Below the pieces are notes generated by a model. It saw nothing but the letters and a program-made list of their open reading frames with translations, was not told where the DNA came from and made no database searches. Positions 35,843-44,254 of a DNA stretch of 64,000 bases are shown one piece after another; within the stretch, counting starts at the first letter, position 1, and every line of letters begins with the position of its first letter. The stretch lies in the NCBI GenBank assembly GCA_022819855.1, contig JAJEGN010000007.1, positions 186,001-250,000 of the forward strand, given 5' to 3'. Made by a program: the position numbers and the translations under genes. This DNA comes from Gammaproteobacteria bacterium (GTDB taxonomy: Bacteria > Pseudomonadota > Gammaproteobacteria > Steroidobacterales > Rariloculaceae).

Positions 35843-37030
35843 TCACGTTGCCCGCAGGCCGACGACGACCGGCAATCGCGCGGCACGCACGCTCGGCAGC
35901 AGGCCCCCGATGAACCCGAGCACCAGCGCATAGAGCACGCCCTGCACGACCAGGCCGGGCGTGACCAGGAAAGCAAAGGTCACTTGGCTGAAGCTCGCGA
36001 AATTGATCGTCGAGGCCTGCATGCCGTTGAAGCCGACATAGGCGATCAGGCTGCCGAGGACGCCTCCAAGCGCGCCGAGCAGCAGTGCCTCCACGAGCAC
36101 CGATGCCACCACCGGCAGTGCGCCGAACCCGAGCGCCAACAGTGTCGCGATTTCGCGCGTGCGCCCCGACACGGCCGAGTACATCGTGTTGAGCGCCCCG
36201 AACACGGCCGCGAGCCCCATGAACACGGCGATCGTCTGGCCGAGAATGTCGACGAGCAGGACAAGCGTGGATGACTGCTCGACGTAGTAGTCGCGCTCGG
36301 TATAGACGCGGACATTGAGTCTCGGGTCGGTCGTCAGCGCATCCACGAACTCCCCGACCGCGCCCGTACTGGTCAACATGACGCGCGCCGACTGAAAGGT
36401 CGCACCGCGGTTGTAGGCGCCCTGCAGCACGACGGCATCGGTCCAGATCTCCGATTCCGCGACGCTGCCGTCATCCGTGAACGTGCCGACGATATCCCAT
36501 GCCACGTTGCCCGAACGCAGCGTGTCGCCCACCTGGAGCCCGGCGAAACGCCGGGACGCCCCGCTGCCGACGATGGCTTCCGATGTGCCGGGCGTGAACA
36601 TCCGGCCCGACTCGATCTGAAAGTCCTGCCGGAGATCCGCGGCGTAGGGCCCGACTCCGCGCAGGGGCACATTGGCCGGCGTGCCCGTGGTCACGAGCGG
36701 CACGTCGACGATCACGTAGAGCTCCGCGGAAGCGACCGGCTCGCCCTCGTCGAGCACCACACCGGGAGCGTCGGCAATGAGGCGGGTGTCCTCCAGGGAG
36801 AGCCCGCTCGACATTTCCGCGGTTGCGCCGCCGCGCAGTACGATCGCGACGTCGTCGCGCCCGGAGAGATCGAGCACGGCGCGAAAGCCCTCGCGAATCG
36901 AGAGAATCCCGGTCAGGACAGCGACGACGCCGGCGATACCGACGATGGCAACGATGGAAGGCCCCTTGCGCTCCGGCAGCGAACGCAGGTTCATGGCGGT
37001 GACGCTTGCGATCTGGGTCAGTCGGGACAC
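35843..37030 (-). CDS. FtsX/MacB-type ABC permease (orphan pair, second gene)
   Basis: The 395-residue inner-membrane protein has an N-terminal membrane segment (VAIVGIAGVVAVLTGIL), a large periplasmic domain at about 50-260 and three C-terminal membrane segments, the MacB/LolE plan. It is a paralogue of the permease at 48285-49460 (shared VTAMNLR and IVGIAGVVAVL starts, GGATAEMSSGLS versus GGANAEVSSGLS). GTG 37030 aligns exactly with that gene's start; an ATG at 37072 would overlap the upstream gene. Unlike the other locus there is no ATPase or adaptor gene next to it. Confidence 0.85.
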   Translation of the reverse strand: MSRLTQIASVTAMNLRSLPERKGPSIVAIVGIAGVVAVLTGILSIREGFRAVLDLSGRDDVAIVLRGGATAEMSSGLSLEDTRLIADAPGVVLDEGEPVASAELYVIVDVPLVTTGTPANVPLRGVGPYAADLRQDFQIESGRMFTPGTSEAIVGSGASRRFAGLQVGDTLRSGNVAWDIVGTFTDDGSVAESEIWTDAVVLQGAYNRGATFQSARVMLTSTGAVGEFVDALTTDPRLNVRVYTERDYYVEQSSTLVLLVDILGQTIAVFMGLAAVFGALNTMYSAVSGRTREIATLLALGFGALPVVASVLVEALLLGALGGVLGSLIAYVGFNGMQASTINFASFSQVTFAFLVTPGLVVQGVLYALVLGFIGGLLPSVRAARLPVVVGLRAT

Positions 37031-37040
37031 GGCAGTCGGA

Positions 37041-38192
37041 TCAGGTATGCCGGAGCTCGTCGGTGATCTCAAGCCGCAGCACGCGAGCGCAGGGCAAAGC
37101 GCTTGCCAATATGCCGAGCGCCACGGCGAGAAGCGCCGCGACGGCGAACGCCTGTGGCGGAATCGTCATCAACGGCAGGAACTGCGCCGCCATCGCCGCG
37201 ATGACGCCGGTAAAGCCCTGGGCCAACCACAGTCCGGCCGCGGCGCCGAGCACGGTGATCGCCAGCCCCTCGAGCAGCACGAGCACGGTAACGCCCAGAT
37301 TGGAGAAACCGATCGTTCTGAGCACCGCGATCTCGCCGACGCGTTCGCGCACCGACTGCGCCATGGCGTTCGCGGTAACGAGCAGCATCGTGAAAAAGAC
37401 CGCGCTCGCGACGGCCGTGACGATGGCGCCGATGTTGCCGATCTGGTTCGCAAATCCCTGCAGGAAGGCTTCCTCCGAGGTCGTTCGCGTCTCGGCGAAG
37501 GAATTGGCGAACATGGAGTCGATCTCGGCGGCGATCTCGGGGCCGCGCGCCGGATCGTCCAGCCTGAGCACGAGCCAGCCGATCTCGTCGATCCAGAACT
37601 CCCGGGCCTCGTTCACGTAGTCGTAGTGCATGTAGACGACCGTGTTGTCGCCGTCTACCCAATCGTAGATCGTCGTGATCTCCACGTCCCAGGTATCCCC
37701 GCCGTCGCGCCGCGTGAACAGGTTCGACCGGACCGGGATCACGTCGCCGACCTCCCATCCGTACTGCTCGGCGACGATGCGCCCGACCAGCGCGCCGGAC
37801 CTGTTCGCCTGCCAGGCGCGCTGATCCTCTTCGGAGACCGGAATCTCCGGATAGACATCGAAGAACGATTCGGGTTCGGCGGTGATCACGACGATCTGGT
37901 TGCGATCGTCCTGATAAACACCCCCGAACCAGTCATGCGAGGTTGCGGAACGTACGCCGTCCAGGCCGCGCACGCGGTTCAGGTAACTGAGCGGCAACGG
38001 TTGGATCAACGAAACCCTGTGCTGCGAGACGAGCCGGTCCTGTCCCGCGAGTTGAACGCCGCCGGCGAGCGCAAACTGCACGGCCTCGAGTACGCCAAAC
38101 AGGAGGAACGCGATGACGACCGATGCCCAAGTCAGCAGGACGCGCAACGGCTTGCGCTTGAGATTCGACCAGAAGAGCGGCAGGTACTTCAT
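37041..38192 (-). CDS. FtsX/MacB-type ABC permease (orphan pair, first gene)
   Basis: The 383-residue membrane protein begins MKYLPLFWSNLKRKPLRVLLTW and has the N-terminal helix, a periplasmic domain at about 45-250 and three C-terminal helices (SAVFFTMLLVTANAMAQSVRERVGEIAVLRTIGFS region). It is a paralogue of the permease at 49535-50692 ([30 protein letters not shown] versus [27 protein letters not shown] versus [17 protein letters not shown]). The two permeases likely form a heterodimer needing an ATPase from elsewhere, possibly that at 50689-51384. Confidence 0.85.
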   Translation of the reverse strand: MKYLPLFWSNLKRKPLRVLLTWASVVIAFLLFGVLEAVQFALAGGVQLAGQDRLVSQHRVSLIQPLPLSYLNRVRGLDGVRSATSHDWFGGVYQDDRNQIVVITAEPESFFDVYPEIPVSEEDQRAWQANRSGALVGRIVAEQYGWEVGDVIPVRSNLFTRRDGGDTWDVEITTIYDWVDGDNTVVYMHYDYVNEAREFWIDEIGWLVLRLDDPARGPEIAAEIDSMFANSFAETRTTSEEAFLQGFANQIGNIGAIVTAVASAVFFTMLLVTANAMAQSVRERVGEIAVLRTIGFSNLGVTVLVLLEGLAITVLGAAAGLWLAQGFTGVIAAMAAQFLPLMTIPPQAFAVAALLAVALGILASALPCARVLRLEITDELRHT

Positions 38193-38326
38193 GGACTTGC
38201 GATGGCGTTTGCGGCGCGTGAATCAGATTCGCGCCGGCAGGCCGACCCAACCGGCGCCGGCCGCGAAACCGGGTCGCGGCTCCAGGCTGCCGTACGACGA
38301 TCGCGTGAGAGGCGCCGTTGCAGACA

Positions 38327-40741
38327 TCAGGCCGTATTGACCTGCAAAGGCCCGTGCGACTGCTCCTGTCCCGCGAGCGCGTTGACGATCTGATCGACCG
38401 TCACTGGCACCCGATTGAAGTAATGCCCGTCGAGCGCGTCGGAGATCGCGCAGAGCAGCGCCCCCGCCCCTGCCCCCATGACGGGTTCGCCGATGCCCTT
38501 CGTGCCGAGCGGGCTTTGCGGGTCGGGTTCGTCGACGGCATCGGAGCGCATGACCGGCGGCACGTCGAGATAGCTCGGCGGCTTCGCCTGGTAGAAGCCC
38601 ATGTTGCCTGGCAATCCGGTCTGCGGGTCGTAGATATGCCGTTCGAGCGCAGCCAGCCCGAAGCCCATGACGCCGCCGCCCTTGATCTGGGTTGCAAGCC
38701 CCTGCGGATGAATCACCGTGCCGCAGTCGGCAACCGCGAGATAATCGAGGATATCGAAGCGTCCCGTCTCGACATCGAGTTCGATCCGCGCGAAGCCGAC
38801 GACGAACGCGGCCGGCGCCGCGGTCAGCGGCAGGTTGTCGCGGGCGACGCCGATCAGGCCGGTGCCGGCCAGCGCCGCGGCCGACTGGCGCGTCATCGGA
38901 TTGATGTCGTCGGGCAATTCGTGACCGTCGTAGCGGCCGCCGAGTTCGATCGCGCGCGCGGCCGCCTCGGCATAGCTCATGCCCTGCTCCGGATCGGACG
39001 TGAGAAACACCCGCTCGTCACCGATGTCGTAGTCGTCGGGCTCGCCGCCCAGATCATTCGCGGCGATTTCCTTGAGCTTGGCGACTGCGTCCATCGCGGC
39101 GACGTAGTTCGTGCGCGCCATCGTGAACGAGGTGTTGCTGCCGAACTGGCCGATGTTCCACGGCAGGTGCCGCCGGGTATCGCCGCGCTCGACTACGCAG
39201 CTCTCCCAGTTGCACTTGAGCGTTTCGGCGGCGATCCGCGCCGTTCCCGTGTGCGAATACGTACCCAGATTGCCGACGCCGGTATGGATATGGAGCCTGC
39301 CTTCGGGCAAGAGGCGAACCAGTCCGTCGAAGCCCGAAAACCCGGCTGGATGAAACGCCTGGCCGACACCGATGCCGATGACCTTCGAACCATTGCGCGT
39401 GCCGCTCTGCGCCGCCTGCTCCTCCCAGCCGAAGGCTTCGGCGCCCTTCTCGATCGCTTCGGCGAGATAGCAGCTCGTCACGGGACCCTGAGCCGCGCCG
39501 ACGGTCGCATCCATCTTCGGCCCGTTGATGAGCCGGATCTCGAGCCGATCGAGACCGAGCTCGCGCGCCGCCTTGTCGATGAGCGGCTCAACGGCCGCCA
39601 CGGTCTGGTTGTGGCCCGGACCGCGCTGCGCGGCCCTCGGCGGCGTGTTGGTCTGCACGGCGATGCCGCGCCAGCGCATGGCCGGCGGCTGGTAGAGGAT
39701 CGAGACCGTCTCGCCGGCCGAGCCCCAGTCGGGGAAGCCGGTCGTCGGCCCGTTATCCTGAACGATGTAGATGTCCGCAGCCGTCACGCGGCCTTCGGCC
39801 GAGAAGCCCATCCTGAGCCGGCCCTGGAAGCCCGTGCGCGCGGCGCCGAGATAGTATTCCTCGGTGCGGCTGATGCGCATCATGACGGGTCGGTTGATCT
39901 TTCTCGACATGTGCGCCGGCACGGCCATGATCGGGTAGGCCTGCGCCTTCGAGCCGAAACCGCCGCCGCAGGTCTCGGCGATGTAGACGAGATCCGCCGG
40001 ATCGATGCCGATGAACTGCGCGAGACCGGGAACCACGTAGCTCTGGCTCTGCGTCGACCCGTAGACAAAGCACTTGCCGTTCTCCCAATAGGACATCGCC
40101 GTGCGCGGTTCCATGGAATGGTGCGACATGCCGGCCGTGACGAATGTCTCGTCGAGAACGAGCGCCGCTTCGGCGAATCCGGCCTCGAGGTCGCCGTAGG
40201 ACCATTCCGCGGCGGGCTCGCCGGTCGGAAGCTGACCCTCGGCAACCGACGCGAAGTCCGCGGCCGTCCACTTGATCTGTCTCAGGGACGGCGGTCCCGT
40301 GAGCCGGTTGTCGCAGACGTTGCCGTCCTCGCGCGCGTCCGGTCCGCCGGGAAAGAGGCTCTCCAGCGGATCGACGGTAAACGGCAGTTCCTCGAAATCG
40401 AGTTCGATGGCGTCGATCGCGTCCGCGGCCAACTGTTCGCTGACGGCGGCGACGGCGAGGATGGGCTGGCCGATGAACATCGGCTCGTTTGTCAGGATAG
40501 GATCATTGGGCGCCGCGACTGCCGGCACCTCATCCGCCGTCAGAATGCCGAGCACACCGTCCATCGCGAGTGCTCGGGAGGCATCGATATTGCGTACGCG
40601 CGCGTGAGGCATCGGACTCGTGAGCAAGCGGCAATAGACCATGCCGTCCACCCTGAAGTCCTCGGCATACCTTGCCCGGCCGGTCACTTTGCCGCGTATG
40701 TCAGGCGGCGTGAAATCGTTCCCCAGCAAGTCGTAGGCCAT
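38327..40741 (-). CDS. Molybdenum hydroxylase large subunit (xanthine dehydrogenase family)
   Basis: The 804-residue protein is the molybdopterin-binding subunit of a xanthine dehydrogenase/aldehyde oxidase-type enzyme. An N-terminal aldehyde-oxidase a/b hammerhead is seen (GNDFTPPDIRGKVTGRARYAEDF). Cofactor-binding segments include ETCGGGFGSKAQAYPIMAV, PRAAQRGPGHNQTVAAVE and HTGVGNLGTYSHTGTARIAAETL, and the C-terminal GTKGIGEPVMGAGAGALLCAI bears the catalytic Glu. A typical QGPG-type loop is visible as RGPGHNQ. FAD and 2Fe-2S subunit genes are not adjacent in this window. ATG 40741 with GGGAG upstream is chosen. The substrate is unknown; aromatic aldehydes, purines and CoA thioesters are possible for the family. 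Confidence 0.9.
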   Translation of the reverse strand: MAYDLLGNDFTPPDIRGKVTGRARYAEDFRVDGMVYCRLLTSPMPHARVRNIDASRALAMDGVLGILTADEVPAVAAPNDPILTNEPMFIGQPILAVAAVSEQLAADAIDAIELDFEELPFTVDPLESLFPGGPDAREDGNVCDNRLTGPPSLRQIKWTAADFASVAEGQLPTGEPAAEWSYGDLEAGFAEAALVLDETFVTAGMSHHSMEPRTAMSYWENGKCFVYGSTQSQSYVVPGLAQFIGIDPADLVYIAETCGGGFGSKAQAYPIMAVPAHMSRKINRPVMMRISRTEEYYLGAARTGFQGRLRMGFSAEGRVTAADIYIVQDNGPTTGFPDWGSAGETVSILYQPPAMRWRGIAVQTNTPPRAAQRGPGHNQTVAAVEPLIDKAARELGLDRLEIRLINGPKMDATVGAAQGPVTSCYLAEAIEKGAEAFGWEEQAAQSGTRNGSKVIGIGVGQAFHPAGFSGFDGLVRLLPEGRLHIHTGVGNLGTYSHTGTARIAAETLKCNWESCVVERGDTRRHLPWNIGQFGSNTSFTMARTNYVAAMDAVAKLKEIAANDLGGEPDDYDIGDERVFLTSDPEQGMSYAEAAARAIELGGRYDGHELPDDINPMTRQSAAALAGTGLIGVARDNLPLTAAPAAFVVGFARIELDVETGRFDILDYLAVADCGTVIHPQGLATQIKGGGVMGFGLAALERHIYDPQTGLPGNMGFYQAKPPSYLDVPPVMRSDAVDEPDPQSPLGTKGIGEPVMGAGAGALLCAISDALDGHYFNRVPVTVDQIVNALAGQEQSHGPLQVNTA

Positions 40742-41205
40742 CGTGCGTCTCCCGAATGGTGCCGCGTTTGCCAAAGCGGCGAGCGGAACGTAAGCGTATA
40801 CCAAAGCGTCCGACGAATCACACCGTCGGCCTGCAGCAAAAAAGGCGGCCTACGGGGATTGGCTCGTCGAGAATGAGCACGTTCAACTATTGTCTTACAA
40901 GCGAAATGTTGCATATACTCGGCAGCGATCGCTGTTCGGTGCGAACCGCTGAGTCGGATCGGCTTGACGCGCCCAGAGTTCGGTCGTTTGGGACAAGGCT
41001 ACCGCGAGCGCGAACTGGCTCTCGGACGTTGGCCGCACCGGGAAGTACTATTTTTGCAACAGATTCCCGGGGCGGAGCACAGCGGCACCTGCCCTGCGCC
41101 CACAGCCGCAGGGCCTGTCCTGGCCGCGCTGAATGCGCATCGGTCGCTTGCCGAACGGCGACGCAGTTTCCTTACGTATCCAGGTTTGCATTCAGGAGAT
41201 GCATC
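40742..41205 (+). promoter_or_regulatory. Divergent spacer with sigma70-like promoter
   Basis: In this 464-base noncoding stretch TTGTCT at 40890-40895 and TATACT at 40914-40919 are separated by 18 bases, forming a plausible sigma70 promoter toward the TonB receptor. The implied leader is about 280 bases. An AGGAGAT ribosome site is at 41194-41200. No conserved small gene or known riboswitch was recognised in the leader. Confidence 0.5.
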
Positions 41206-43896
41206 ATGAGGGTAAATCCCAAGAACACCCCGGCCCTCCCGGCCATCAGTTCACTGGCGCTACTCGTCTCGCTCGCGTTGCCCCCGGCAACCGGGAGCGC
41301 CCAGGAAGACGGAATCAGCGCTCTTGAAGAGATCGTGGTCACGGCCCGGCGCCGCGAGGAGAGCCTGCAGACCGTTCCGCTGGCGATCACGGCGTTTTCG
41401 GGCGAACAGCTCGAGGCGGCCGGCATCGAGATGATCGGCAACATGAACGCCGTCGCGCCGAACCTGTCGGTGCAGGGCGGCGGCGGCCGGGGCATTGAAT
41501 CCTCGGCAAACTTCAGAATCCGCGGCATGCCGGGCGTTGCCGTCTACGTCGACGGCATCGACCAGACCGAAAGCGTCGGCCTCTTCACGATGGGCGTGGT
41601 CGAAGTCGACCGCATCGAAGTCCTGCGCGGACCGCAAGGCACGCTCTTCGGAAATTCGTCTCTTGGCGGCGCGATCCAGTACGTCACGCGTGCACCCGCG
41701 GAGGATTTCGGCGCCAGACTACAGCTGCGAATGGGCGACTACGAGCGCCGCGACATGCAGGCCTCGGTGGACCTGCCGCTGAGCGAGAACTTCCGTACCA
41801 AGTTCACTTATGCGGACCTCTATCGCGAAGGCTTCATGGAGAGCGTCCACAACGGCCAGAAGTTCGGTGACGTCAACGATCAACTCGTTCGCGCCGACTT
41901 CCTGTGGACGCCCACCGATTCGCTGACGATCCGCTACGCGTACGACTCGAGCATCCAGGACCGCTCGGGCGGCGCCCGCGCCATCTGGGAGATCGGGCCA
42001 AGCACGGCTTTCGAGGTCGGCGGAATCACGGTCAATGCCAACGCCCAGGCACAGGCCTACGAGAACGCCTACGGTATCCTGTTCGACGATCACCACGTCG
42101 CATCGGGCCATCCCGGCGGCCTCATCGGCAAGTACGAGACGCGCGTCTCCCACGAGACCGACGGCTTCTTCATCGACCAGGAGCGCCAGACGCTCGACAT
42201 CAATTACGACATCAACGACAACCTGACGCTGCGCCTGCTGAGCGGCGATCGCTTGACCCAACGCCGACTCATGGTCGATTTCGACTCGGACTCGCGCGTT
42301 GACTTCGCGAACCGGCAAGACAACGACTGGGTCGAGGAAAAATCCAACGAACTGCAGTTGATCGGCAGCTTCGGCGACGACGAACAGTTCAGTTGGGTCG
42401 TCGGCTACTACCAGTGGGAGAACCTGGACAAGGCCCGGTTCCCGACGTTCTCGAGCCAGACGATGACCTGCGACATCTGGCCCGGGAGCCGCGCACCGGC
42501 CTACCGCGGCGTGACCGAGTCCGACCGGGTCAACTGCTTCAACGACCGCATGCGGGCGCTTGGAGTCGAGGACCAGTTCGTCGCCAGGCTGGGGGACGAC
42601 CTCGGCGCGATGTGGGCCCAGGTCAGGGCGCTCAATCCCAACAACCAGGGCGTCACGTTCTCGACGATCTCCGGCAGCGTCGGACCCAACAACGACGCGC
42701 TCTACATCACGCCCCACGAAACGGATGCCCTGTACGCCGACCTGAGCTGGAACATCACGGACCAATTCACGCTGGCAGGGGGCATTCGGCGCCAGGAAGA
42801 CGTCAACCTCGGCCAGCGGCGCGTATTCGGCACCGACATCGTGGAACCGTTCCCGTGGAACAACCCGCAGTACCACCTCAAGCAACCGCACGCTTATCAC
42901 CAGTTCACGCAAGTGCGAACCGGATCGGCCTTCGAGGACACGACTTCGCGCATCTCGGCACAGTACCAGTGGAACGACAACGTGATGACCTATCTCACGC
43001 TCTCCAATGGCTACGCGCCGGGCGGCCGCTCTGCCCCTCCGGGCGGCGTGCTGCGCGTCGACTCCAACAACGTCGCCGTCGCCGGGTTCCTCAGGGACGT
43101 GCACAACGCCGGCCTCTCTGATCTGCCGGCGGAACTGTTGCGCGGCAAGCAGACGGTCGACAGCTACGAACTCGGCCTGAAGGCCGACTGGCTCGACGGG
43201 CGCCTGCGCACCAACGCGACGTATTTCACGACCGACTGGCGCAACATGACGGGGGCGACCTACGTTGCGACCATCTACTGGGATACCGACGGTGACGGGT
43301 TCGGCGATGTGGACGGCCTGATCCCCTGCGCGGCCCGCTGCACGGCGGACGGGCAGAACGAGATCCTCTGGTTCCCGAACCTGCTCGTCTCGGCGGTAAA
43401 CAAGGCCGAAGCTTCGGGGCTCGAACTCGAGCTGAGCTATCTGGCCGGCGACAACTTCCAGTTCGGTACGAACATCGGCATGCTCGATACGGAGTTCGTC
43501 GATCTCGGCGACGCCGCGCTCGGCACGGTTCCGGCCTACTCCGAAGGCGACAAGTTCGCCGGCGCGCCGGACATGACCGCCAATCTATGGGGTCAGTTCG
43601 ACTGGTCGGTCGGTGACGGCGCATCGATGACCTTCAGGGTCGACTACACCTGGACCGACGACTACACCACGTTCGCCGGCGGGCCGCTGCAGCGCACTCA
43701 GGAGTCCTTCGGGCTCGTGAACGCGCGGCTGATCTACGACGCGGGAACGAACTGGCAGGTCGTCCTGGCAGGTACGAACCTGACCGAGGAGTACTACAGC
43801 CCGGCGTTCTTCTACACCGTGTCGCAGCAGTTGTGGGACGGCTCGGTGGGTCGGCCCCGCGAGGTGTATCTCGGCCTGAACTTCAACTTCGAGTGA
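41206..43896 (+). CDS. TonB-dependent outer-membrane receptor
   Basis: The 896-residue receptor has a signal peptide at about 1-31 (LALLVSLALPPATGSAQ) and a TonB-box-like EEIVVTARRREES at about 41-53. The plug follows with VPLAITAFSGEQLEAAGI, NFRIRGMPGVAVYVDGIDQ and VDRIEVLRGPQGTLFGNSSLGGAIQYVT, typical of the FecA/polysaccharide-like TBDR group common in marine Gammaproteobacteria. A long barrel ends in LGLNFNFE. AGGAGAT before ATG 41206 supports the start. It precedes two quinoproteins and is followed by a strong terminator. It may import a substrate oxidised by the quinoproteins, an inference from position only. Confidence 0.94.
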   Translation: MRVNPKNTPALPAISSLALLVSLALPPATGSAQEDGISALEEIVVTARRREESLQTVPLAITAFSGEQLEAAGIEMIGNMNAVAPNLSVQGGGGRGIESSANFRIRGMPGVAVYVDGIDQTESVGLFTMGVVEVDRIEVLRGPQGTLFGNSSLGGAIQYVTRAPAEDFGARLQLRMGDYERRDMQASVDLPLSENFRTKFTYADLYREGFMESVHNGQKFGDVNDQLVRADFLWTPTDSLTIRYAYDSSIQDRSGGARAIWEIGPSTAFEVGGITVNANAQAQAYENAYGILFDDHHVASGHPGGLIGKYETRVSHETDGFFIDQERQTLDINYDINDNLTLRLLSGDRLTQRRLMVDFDSDSRVDFANRQDNDWVEEKSNELQLIGSFGDDEQFSWVVGYYQWENLDKARFPTFSSQTMTCDIWPGSRAPAYRGVTESDRVNCFNDRMRALGVEDQFVARLGDDLGAMWAQVRALNPNNQGVTFSTISGSVGPNNDALYITPHETDALYADLSWNITDQFTLAGGIRRQEDVNLGQRRVFGTDIVEPFPWNNPQYHLKQPHAYHQFTQVRTGSAFEDTTSRISAQYQWNDNVMTYLTLSNGYAPGGRSAPPGGVLRVDSNNVAVAGFLRDVHNAGLSDLPAELLRGKQTVDSYELGLKADWLDGRLRTNATYFTTDWRNMTGATYVATIYWDTDGDGFGDVDGLIPCAARCTADGQNEILWFPNLLVSAVNKAEASGLELELSYLAGDNFQFGTNIGMLDTEFVDLGDAALGTVPAYSEGDKFAGAPDMTANLWGQFDWSVGDGASMTFRVDYTWTDDYTTFAGGPLQRTQESFGLVNARLIYDAGTNWQVVLAGTNLTEEYYSPAFFYTVSQQLWDGSVGRPREVYLGLNFNFE

Positions 43897-44254
43897 TCGA
43901 CAACGCTGCCGGCGCCGCCTGGCGTCGGCAGCGCTCGAGACCCGAACCGCTTGCCGAAACGGGTCTTGAGTTCGGGCGATTCGCATGGCCGGACCTTGCC
44001 TCGCGAGGTTCGGCCTGTTTTTTGGCGAGTCAGCCCTGGCGCCTGCAGCAGGAGCCCCGCTGCGTTCTGACGGCAATACATTGCACCCGAACTGCGTCGC
44101 CCAGCGCCGAATAGCGCCCGGTATTCGCGCTTGTCGCGCCTTGTCAAGCTGGCGCCTCGCCGATCTCGGCGCGACGCGGCGTTCTGCCACGCGCTGCTGA
44201 CGCGCGGTACAATCGCGCTCGCCAGACAAATTCTCTCAAGAACGGACCAATTCT
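43897..44254 (+). other. Intergenic region between TonB receptor and quinoprotein genes
   Basis: The 358-base spacer holds a terminator at 43987-44023, an upstream hairpin (CTCGAGACCCG 43934-43944 with CGGGTCTTGAG 43960-43970, one mismatch), and a promoter-like CTGCCA (44184-44189)/TACAAT (44208-44213) pair with 18-base spacing for the quinoprotein gene. No small coding region was supported. Confidence 0.55.
43987..44023 (+). terminator. Rho-independent terminator after TonB receptor
   Basis: GGCCGGACCT at 43987-43996 pairs with AGGTTCGGCC at 44006-44015 (one G-U pair) around a nine-base loop and is followed by TGTTTTTT. This is a classical terminator about 90 bases after the receptor stop. 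Confidence 0.87.
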
